Source of the DNA: CAZPUI01 sp964415525
GTDB lineage: Bacteria; Acidobacteriota; Holophagae; Holophagales; Holophagaceae
Reading direction: 5' to 3'
Assembly: GCA_964415525.1 (NCBI GenBank)
Contig: CAYQAS010000051.1
Location: 1-29,064 of the forward strand
DNA length: 29,064 bases
Shown here: positions 23,878-29,064 of the stretch, in pieces
Numbering within the stretch: the stretch's first letter is position 1
Layout: each line of letters begins with the position of its first letter
The notes under the pieces: generated by a model
The model's database searches: none
What the model was told of the DNA's origin: nothing
Seen by the model: the letters and a program-made list of their open reading frames with translations, nothing else
Position numbers and translations under genes: made by a program

Positions 23878-24311
23878 ATGCTGTCGATATTGGCAGAGGT
23901 GGGCGGTGTCCTCGGCGACCTTGGGCTGGAACTTCGGGTTCGCTTCTACCGTGAAGGCCGCTCCGGCGTCATCATTGCGGGATGCATGGCATCCGACCTC
24001 GCCGCTCGCGTGGCTGACGCCCTGGTGCGAGGATGCCCCGAGGCCGTGAAGTACGATTATGGGTACCGAATTGGATCGCATCTGGGGCACGGGCATGGGT
24101 TGTGAAGGCAAGGCCGACATCCTACTGACGCCTCTCCCGGACGCCTACGACCGAAGCTGGGCGGGCAAGGCTCCATGCACCCATGGGATTGGATCTCGGC
24201 GCGGAGTCCCCGGAGGTCATCGCCCTATCGGTGCTTGCGGAGATCCAGGCGGTCCTCTCGGAGCGCAAACCCATGTTGCTCCGGGAGCTCAAGGGCTCCA
24301 TCCACGCATGA
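23878..24311 (+). pseudogene. Decayed xdhC/coxI-family gene (molybdenum-hydroxylase maturation)
   Basis: Three pieces of an XdhC-family protein survive in three different frames. Piece 1 (about 23940-24060): REGRSGVIIAGCMASDLAAR and onward to EAVKYDYG, matching the GGC-LE box of the N-terminal domain. Piece 2 (about 24062-24145): the segment RIWGTGMGCEGKADILLTPL, matching the WGxGxGCxG motif. Piece 3 (24165-24311): RLHAPMGLDLGAESPEVIAL then SVLAEIQAVL and a normal stop, matching the family's C-terminus. About 200 residues expected between pieces 2 and 3, including most of the Rossmann domain, are missing. The family inserts or sulfurates the molybdenum cofactor of xanthine and CO dehydrogenases. 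The stop overlaps the next gene's start as ATGA, a trace of the old operon. Confidence 0.8.
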
Positions 24312-24883
24312 ATCTGCCCGCGCTGATCCTTGCCAGCGGCGCCTCGAGGCGCCTCGGTTTTCCCAAGCAGCAGGCGCTGATCCAGGGCGAGACGCTACTG
24401 CATCGGACCGCACGTCTGGCGCTGGAAGCGGGTTTCGCCCCGGTGTTCGTGGTGTTGGGGTCGGGGCGAGGGGCGTTGGAGCCCCTGGTCGTGGATCTCC
24501 CCGTGCAGGTGGTCGCGAATCCGGATTGGGAGGAAGGCATGGCCTCCTCGATCCGCGCGGGCCTGCCCCGGGTGCCATCCACGGCGGAGGGCCTTCTGTT
24601 GCTGGTGTGCGATCAGGTTCGGCTGGAAAAGACGGTCCTGGAAGCGCTGAAGGCGGCCTTCCTGGCAGTCCCGGAACGACCCGCCGCCTGCACGTACGAT
24701 GGCATTGCGGGGGTTCCGGCGATTTTTCCGGCAGCGGATTTTCCCCGTTTGGCCACGCTCCAGGGGGACAAAGGGGCGCGCGTCCTGTTGAGGGAGAGGC
24801 CCATCTCGTCGGTTATTTGGCTCGAAGGGGGGGTGGACCTTGACGATCCAAATGCCATGGGTGCGTATATCGATACAAAGTGA
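24308..24883 (+). CDS. MocA-like molybdenum cofactor nucleotidyltransferase
   Basis: A 191-residue NTP-transferase of the MobA/MocA type. Seen: LASGASRRLGFPKQ (nucleotide-binding), HRTARLALEAGF, NPDWEEGMASSIRAGL, LLLVCDQVRL (the metal-binding CDQ motif) and GVPAIFPAADF with GDKGARVLL. The NPxWxxGMxSSxxxG segment and the CDQ motif point to the MocA/MobA-like branch that attaches CMP to molybdopterin for xanthine-dehydrogenase-type enzymes. The neighbouring xdhC relic supports this. It is complete and in frame. No molybdenum hydroxylase subunit is in the window, so the gene may be an orphan on its way to loss, or it may serve an enzyme elsewhere. Confidence 0.85.
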   Translation: MNLPALILASGASRRLGFPKQQALIQGETLLHRTARLALEAGFAPVFVVLGSGRGALEPLVVDLPVQVVANPDWEEGMASSIRAGLPRVPSTAEGLLLLVCDQVRLEKTVLEALKAAFLAVPERPAACTYDGIAGVPAIFPAADFPRLATLQGDKGARVLLRERPISSVIWLEGGVDLDDPNAMGAYIDTK

Positions 24884-25154
24884 CAAATACTGGGATGCGG
24901 CTTGTCGTTCGAATGCCTCTGTAATCAAGGATCGCCCCAGAAGGACTCGATCCCTGACGTCCTCTTCCCACTGCTCCGCATTCAAAAGCCATATTTAACG
25001 TTGTTTCCAGCTGGAGATATCGTTCTCGGCCGCACCGATGCTTTTGCTGAAACATCACGTTTCCTGTCGACGGCAGCCCTTCTCCCGGCCTCCGCCATGT
25101 CTGACGGCCTCCAACGCCTCCGACAGGGCGGTTGTTCGGCGGGATGATGGGAGC

Positions 25155-26018
25155 ATGTGGTATCTGCTCGTCGTCTCGCTGATCTGGGCTGCTTCGTTCA
25201 GCCTCATCAAGACCTTCCTGGTGGTCCTTCCACCGGACGTCATCAACGCCTGCCGACTGGGTCTGGCCTTCCTTGTGTTCCTGCCGTTTCTGCGGCTGAG
25301 GCGGATCGGTGGGATGAAGGCTGCGGAATTGGCGGCCATCGGAGCACTCCAGCTAGGGGCGATGTGCGTGTTCTACACCCGCTCCTTCGCGCTGCTGAAG
25401 GCTCACGAAACGGCGCTGGCCACGGTGATGACGCCGCTTTACGTGGTTGTCGTTCAGGATCTGCTTGAGCGCCGGATCCGGATGACCTACCTGGGCTGCG
25501 CGGCGCTTTCGGTGGCGGGCACCGCCGTGTGTCTGGGGCTGGTCAGCGGCGGAGGTGCCCCGTCGGTTCGGGGATTGTTGCTCGTCCAGGCTTCCAACCT
25601 CTGCTTCGCCTGCGGACAGGTCTGGTACCGGAGGGCGATGCTCGGGGCGCCGGGGCTGACGAATGCCCAGGCCTTTGCCTGGTGCGCCGCCGGGGCCGCC
25701 TGCGTGGCGATTTTGGCCAGTGTTCCGGTGCTGTGGCGCTACGGCATGCCGACCCTTTCCTGGGTGCAGGCGATGGTGCTGCTCTACCTGGGTGTCGTGG
25801 CCTCCGGACTCTGTTTCTTTCTCTGGAACGCGGGGGCTCGGCGCGTGAACACCGCAGTGCTGGCCGTGATGAACGACCTGAAGATCCCGCTGGCGATTCT
25901 CGTGGCGCTGGTCGTCTTCCGGGAGAACGTGGCGGGAGCCCGTCTGGCGATGGGCGGGAGCATGGTGCTGCTGGCCTGGTGGCTCAGTGCGCGAGTGGAT
26001 AGGGCGGCTACACCCTAG
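25155..26018 (+). CDS. EamA/DMT superfamily transporter
   Basis: A 287-residue inner-membrane protein with about ten hydrophobic helices in two EamA repeats (about 1-135 and 145-280). Typical segments are SLIWAASFSLIKTFL, YTRSFALLKAHETALATVMT and LGVVASGLCFFLWNAGARRV. The family exports amino acids or other metabolites; the substrate is unknown. The start at 25155 begins exactly at the first helix; GGGAG lies very close upstream, and an upstream open frame has no transport-like sequence. Its stop TAG (26016-26018) is within a CTAG that also holds the stop of the convergent pssA. Confidence 0.87.
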   Translation: MWYLLVVSLIWAASFSLIKTFLVVLPPDVINACRLGLAFLVFLPFLRLRRIGGMKAAELAAIGALQLGAMCVFYTRSFALLKAHETALATVMTPLYVVVVQDLLERRIRMTYLGCAALSVAGTAVCLGLVSGGGAPSVRGLLLVQASNLCFACGQVWYRRAMLGAPGLTNAQAFAWCAAGAACVAILASVPVLWRYGMPTLSWVQAMVLLYLGVVASGLCFFLWNAGARRVNTAVLAVMNDLKIPLAILVALVVFRENVAGARLAMGGSMVLLAWWLSARVDRAATP

Positions 26019-26854
26019 CGCCCTTCAACGATCCGGTTGGCCTTTTCCGGAGGCAGGATCCCGCGCCAACCCAACACCCACGCCAGGTTCAGGGCGAGGG
26101 TCACCACCAGATAGGCCCCGAAGAACCAGAGGAAGAACTTCGTAGGGAAGACGATCAGCAGGCAGAGCAAGGCGACGAAGGCCACGGACATGAGCCGCCG
26201 GGCTCCCTGGGGAATCCTCTTCACGCTGGGGAAGCGCACGGTGCTGACCATCAGCAGTCCGACGAGGAAGAGCTCCCCCGCAAACAAGTAGGCGTAGGCC
26301 GGGCGGGTGGGAGTCTGGTTGAAGAAGAGGACGACGGAGGCGACACAGGCCGCTCCCGCTGGGATGGGCATGCCGATGAAGAACCGGCTGTCGGTGGATC
26401 CCACCTGCACGTTGAAACGCGCGAGTCGCAGGGCGCCGCAGGCGAGAAAGAAAAAGCAGGCAGCCCAGCCGATGGCTCGCAGCCGGGGATCCATCTGGCC
26501 CATCTGATAGAACCCGAAGCGGTAGGCGAGGATGGCCGGGGCCATGCCGAAGCTGAGGGCGTCAGCGAGGCTGTCCAATTGCACACCGAATTCCGTGGTG
26601 GTGTGGGTGGCCCGCGCCACCATGCCGTCGAAGGTGTCGAAGACGGCGGCGGCCACCAGAAGCACCGCAGCGAGCAGGAAGTGCTGATGGTTGCCGGAAT
26701 GGCTGGGGGCATCGAGGGACATGACGACGCTTGCGAAGCCGCAGGCGATCGATGTCAGGGTGATGGCGGAGGGCAGGGCGAACTTGGACCGCTGCACGGC
26801 CCGATGCCGACGCTCGCGCCGTTCGTCGGGAGTCAACCGCTTGCGGATGGGCAT
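26015..26854 (-). CDS. pssA: CDP-diacylglycerol--serine O-phosphatidyltransferase
   Basis: A 279-residue membrane enzyme making phosphatidylserine, the precursor of phosphatidylethanolamine. The CDP-alcohol phosphotransferase signature is complete: D76-G-x2-A-R81-x8-G90-x3-D94-x3-D98 (DTFDGMVAR through DSLAD). Several hydrophobic helices follow (IGWAACFFFLACGALRLARF, CVASVVLFF, LMSVAFVALLCLLIVF, FGAYLVVTLALNLAWVLG). The N-terminus is strongly basic, as in the type II enzyme family. Start: GGAGG 7 nt before the ATG at 26854. The longer frame to 27052 is not conserved and would overlap mnmG. Divergent from mnmG. Confidence 0.92.
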   Translation of the reverse strand: MPIRKRLTPDERRERRHRAVQRSKFALPSAITLTSIACGFASVVMSLDAPSHSGNHQHFLLAAVLLVAAAVFDTFDGMVARATHTTTEFGVQLDSLADALSFGMAPAILAYRFGFYQMGQMDPRLRAIGWAACFFFLACGALRLARFNVQVGSTDSRFFIGMPIPAGAACVASVVLFFNQTPTRPAYAYLFAGELFLVGLLMVSTVRFPSVKRIPQGARRLMSVAFVALLCLLIVFPTKFFLWFFGAYLVVTLALNLAWVLGWRGILPPEKANRIVEGR

Positions 26855-26957
26855 GGCACAACCTCCAGGGTCCCCATCATCCATCTGGGAGGAAGGCCCT
26901 GGCAAACCCAGTGCCTCCAGTACGGCCCTACACTGGGCCTCCGGCAGGGGAGGGTGC
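26855..26957. promoter_or_regulatory. Divergent pssA/mnmG intergenic region
   Basis: A 103-bp gap holding both ribosome sites: GGAGG for pssA (minus) and GGGGAGGG just before the mnmG ATG (plus). Promoters for the two genes must overlap each other or the neighbouring coding sequence. No clear -10/-35 pair seen. Confidence 0.35.
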
Positions 26958-28838
26958 ATGTCTCGACTGGTGGTGGTAGGCGCAGGACACGCGGGGGTCG
27001 AGGCCGCGCATGCCGCAGCGCGCCTTGGGGTGGACACCCTCCTGGTCACCATGAACCTGGATCAGATTGGGCAGATGAGCTGCAATCCGAGCATCGGCGG
27101 CGTGGGGAAAGGCCACATGGTGCGCGAGCTGGACGCCCTGGGTGGCCTGATGGGGCGCCTGGCGGATGCCGCCTGCATCCACTTCAGAACCCTGAACGGG
27201 AGTCGAGGGATGGCGGTGCGGGGGCCGCGTGCCCAGGCCGATCGGGTGCGATACCGTGCCGCAGCGCGGCAGCACTTGGAGACCCTTCCGAACCTGCGCT
27301 TGCTCCAGGGGGTGGTGGCCGGGCTGCTTTGGGGGGATGGCCATAAGGTGGTGGGGGTGGAGCTGCTCGACGGCACCCGCATCCCCTGTGATGCGGTGGT
27401 GCTGACCGCCGGAACCTTCCTCCGCGGATCGATTCTGGTGGGAGATCGGAGAATCGCCGCAGGGCGGGCAGGAGAACCTCCGGCGGATGCCCTGGCGGAT
27501 CAGATGCGGGGCCTCGGCCTGCGCACCCGCCGACTCAAGACCGGCACCAGTCCTCGGATCTCCAGGGCCAGCATTGATTTTTCGCGCCTCGAAGAACAGG
27601 CGGGTGACCCAACGCCACGTGGCTTCTCCTTCTATGGACCCCGTCCTCGCCTCCGACAAGTCAGCTGCCACATCACGCACACGACCGAGGCCACGGAACG
27701 AGCGGTGCGGGACAACCTGGCCCGGTCTTCTATGTATGGTGGCCATGTGGAGGGCGTCGGGCCCCGGTACTGCCCCTCCATTGAGGACAAGTTCGTCAAG
27801 TTCCCTCACAAGGGCAGCCACCAGATCTTCGTGGAACCGGATTCCCTGGAGACGGACGAGATCTACCTCGCCGGGCTCTCTACCTCCATGCCCGTAGACG
27901 TGCAGCTCGACATGGTGAGGAGCCTGCCGGGGTTCGAGGCCGCGGAGATCGTGAGGTCGGGCTATGCCATCGAATACGACAGCTATGACCCGCTCCAGCT
28001 CACGCGCACCCTCGCCCTGCAGGATTTCGAGGGCCTTTGGCTGGCGGGACAGATCAACGGTACGACTGGATATGAGGAGGCCGCTGGCCAGGGTTTTCTC
28101 GCCGGGGTCAACGCCGCTCGCTGGATTCGGGGCGAGGCGCCCGTCGTCATACCGCGGGATCAAGCCTATCTCGGCGTCATGGTGGATGACCTCGTGACCA
28201 AGGGGACGGATGAACCCTACCGGATGCTCACGGCCCGGGCGGAGCACCGGTTGGAGCTCGCCTGTGATCTGGCGGACGTGCGGTTGCTTCCCTTTTCGAA
28301 GGACATCGGAATCCATTCAGATCGCGAATGGCGACGGACCGATGCGCGGGAGGTGGTGCGATCGGCATTGCGAGCGCGGTGTCGAGAGGCCTGGGTCGCT
28401 CCCAGCAACCCCTTCGGAGCCATCGCTGCGGAAGTGGGATTGAACTTGACCGCAGGGATGACCTTGATGGACCTGTTGCGTCGGCAGCAGATGGACCATT
28501 CGCACGTGGATCAGGCGCTTGGATTGCTGGAAGGGGTCGCGGAAGACGACCCGGAAGGGGATTGGGATCCGGAGTTCGAGCGTGACCTGCTTCTCTTTGA
28601 GGCGCGTTTCGCTCCGATCCGCGAACGGGAGGCCAAGCTGCTGGAGGGGCAGCGGGCCTGGGACCATGTACGGATCCCGAGTGATTTCCGCATCCAGCAC
28701 CTGCCTGGCCTGAGCAACGAGGTCAAAGAGAAACTGCTGCACCATCGCCCGGAGACCCTGGGGCAGGCGGCGCGGATTCCGGGGATCACCCCCGCAGCCG
28801 TCACGCTGCTGCATCTGCTGATCGACCGGCGGACCTGA
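26958..28838 (+). CDS. mnmG: tRNA uridine-5-carboxymethylaminomethyl modification enzyme MnmG (GidA)
   Basis: A 626-residue FAD-dependent enzyme. With MnmE it makes the cmnm5 group on U34 of certain tRNAs. FAD-binding starts at once (VVVGAGHAGVEAAHAAARLG). Next come SCNPSIGGVGKGHMVRELDALGG, RGPRAQADR, the active-site box YCPSIEDKFVKFPHK, GLSTSMPVDVQ, GYAIEYDSYDP and INGTTGYEEAAGQG, all typical; both family cysteines (SCNP and YCPS) are kept. The C-terminal helical domain that binds MnmE ends at 28838. Length matches the family (about 620-630). Start at 26958: GGGGAGGG just upstream. No mnmE or rsmG follows it, although these often sit beside it. Confidence 0.97.
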   Translation: MSRLVVVGAGHAGVEAAHAAARLGVDTLLVTMNLDQIGQMSCNPSIGGVGKGHMVRELDALGGLMGRLADAACIHFRTLNGSRGMAVRGPRAQADRVRYRAAARQHLETLPNLRLLQGVVAGLLWGDGHKVVGVELLDGTRIPCDAVVLTAGTFLRGSILVGDRRIAAGRAGEPPADALADQMRGLGLRTRRLKTGTSPRISRASIDFSRLEEQAGDPTPRGFSFYGPRPRLRQVSCHITHTTEATERAVRDNLARSSMYGGHVEGVGPRYCPSIEDKFVKFPHKGSHQIFVEPDSLETDEIYLAGLSTSMPVDVQLDMVRSLPGFEAAEIVRSGYAIEYDSYDPLQLTRTLALQDFEGLWLAGQINGTTGYEEAAGQGFLAGVNAARWIRGEAPVVIPRDQAYLGVMVDDLVTKGTDEPYRMLTARAEHRLELACDLADVRLLPFSKDIGIHSDREWRRTDAREVVRSALRARCREAWVAPSNPFGAIAAEVGLNLTAGMTLMDLLRRQQMDHSHVDQALGLLEGVAEDDPEGDWDPEFERDLLLFEARFAPIREREAKLLEGQRAWDHVRIPSDFRIQHLPGLSNEVKEKLLHHRPETLGQAARIPGITPAAVTLLHLLIDRRT

Positions 28839-28892
28839 GGGCCCGTTCGATCGGGTGAGCAGAATCAAAAAGAACGAGGTGGATGGCCCTGA

Positions 28893-29064
28893 ATGCGATG
28901 CGGGGCCATCTGCGGGAATGAGGCATGTGCGGAGAGCTGCCTCATCGGCCTGAAAAACCCCAATGAACTGAAGGGTGCGTGGGGCAAGACCGCAGAGATC
29001 CCTGCGCGTGAGGCAGCGCTACCGGTGGGTTTGATGGGGATGCTGCCGGAAAAAGTTCTTGCAT
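28893..29064 (+). CDS. Possible 5' end of a Cys-rich protein (runs off right edge)
   Basis: An ATG at 28893 opens a frame of 57 codons to the window end without a stop: MRCGAICGNEACAESCLIGL, continuing to MGMLPEKVLA. GAGGTGG lies about 10 nt upstream. The first 16 residues hold four Cys (C3, C7, C12, C16), which could be a metal- or cluster-binding start, but the spacing matches no family I know. An inverted repeat ATGAGGCA/TGCCTCAT (28918-28925/28938-28945) lies in the same stretch, so a structured RNA element is the main alternative. Confidence 0.3.
   Translation, partial: MRCGAICGNEACAESCLIGLKNPNELKGAWGKTAEIPAREAALPVGLMGMLPEKVLA
28918..28945. repeat. 8-bp inverted repeat downstream of mnmG
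   Basis: ATGAGGCA and TGCCTCAT are perfect complements separated by 12 nt. A second TGAGGCA at 29009-29015 could compete for the same arm, as in switching RNA leaders. No T tract follows, so it is not a plain terminator. Confidence 0.4.

Noticed and set aside
26855..27052. Longer start for pssA
   Set aside because: It would overlap mnmG coding sequence on the other strand; the ATG at 26854 has GGAGG at proper spacing and a normal family N-terminus.
26928..28316. 462-codon open frame on the minus strand opposite mnmG
   Set aside because: Low-complexity His/Gly/Arg-rich product with no motif, while mnmG is beyond doubt.

Overview
The window is GC-rich bacterial DNA, densely coded and with strongly G/C-biased third codon positions. 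No marker here fixes the taxon. The mix of a GH97 enzyme, secreted S9 and S41 peptidases, periplasmic DUF3857/transglutaminase-like proteins, a class I-type hybrid-cluster protein and an ssrA tag ANDNFELALAA would fit an Acidobacteriota member, perhaps Holophagaceae/Geothrix-like. That placement is inference from gene content and was not tested.

Layout. 1-2043 (minus): rsmB followed by a family 2 glycosyltransferase that runs off the left edge. 2170-6830 (plus): a tightly coupled run of hslO, a DUF374 acyltransferase, an unknown membrane-anchored protein, queC and a lipoprotein alpha/beta hydrolase, then an aldo/keto reductase after a 55-bp gap. 6817-10889 (minus): a two-gene glycosidase operon, GH97 then a six-hairpin-type enzyme, with a GTGA overlap. 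11371-12307 (plus): queF and folK. 12442-14088 (plus): hcp, preceded by two FNR/CRP-type palindromes. 14502-18440 (minus): two paralogous secreted DUF3857/transglutaminase-like proteins; the upstream one has lost the catalytic Cys and His. 19009-23306 (minus): gmk, an S41 carboxy-terminal protease and an S9 prolyl-oligopeptidase-type protease, closed by a hairpin terminator. 23417-23808 (plus): tmRNA (ssrA) with a strong terminator. 23878-24311: wreckage of an xdhC gene whose surviving 3' end still overlaps the start of an intact mocA-like nucleotidyltransferase. 25155-26018 (plus): an EamA-type exporter, convergent with pssA (26015-26854, minus) and sharing a CTAG that holds both stop codons. 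26958-28838 (plus): mnmG. The last 226 bp hold a structured region and a possible 5' end of another gene.

Functional themes. Several genes serve RNA modification and translation quality (rsmB, queC, queF, mnmG, ssrA). Queuosine genes are split between two operons, and queD and queE are not seen. hslO and hcp suggest oxidative and nitrosative stress handling. The secreted glycosidases and peptidases suggest use of external polymers. No phage, insertion sequence, CRISPR array or tRNA gene was found. The least expected signals are the tandem palindromes before hcp, the active/inactive transglutaminase pair, the xdhC relic beside ssrA, a 21-bp-spaced repeat before GH97, and coding-like relics in several intergenic gaps.
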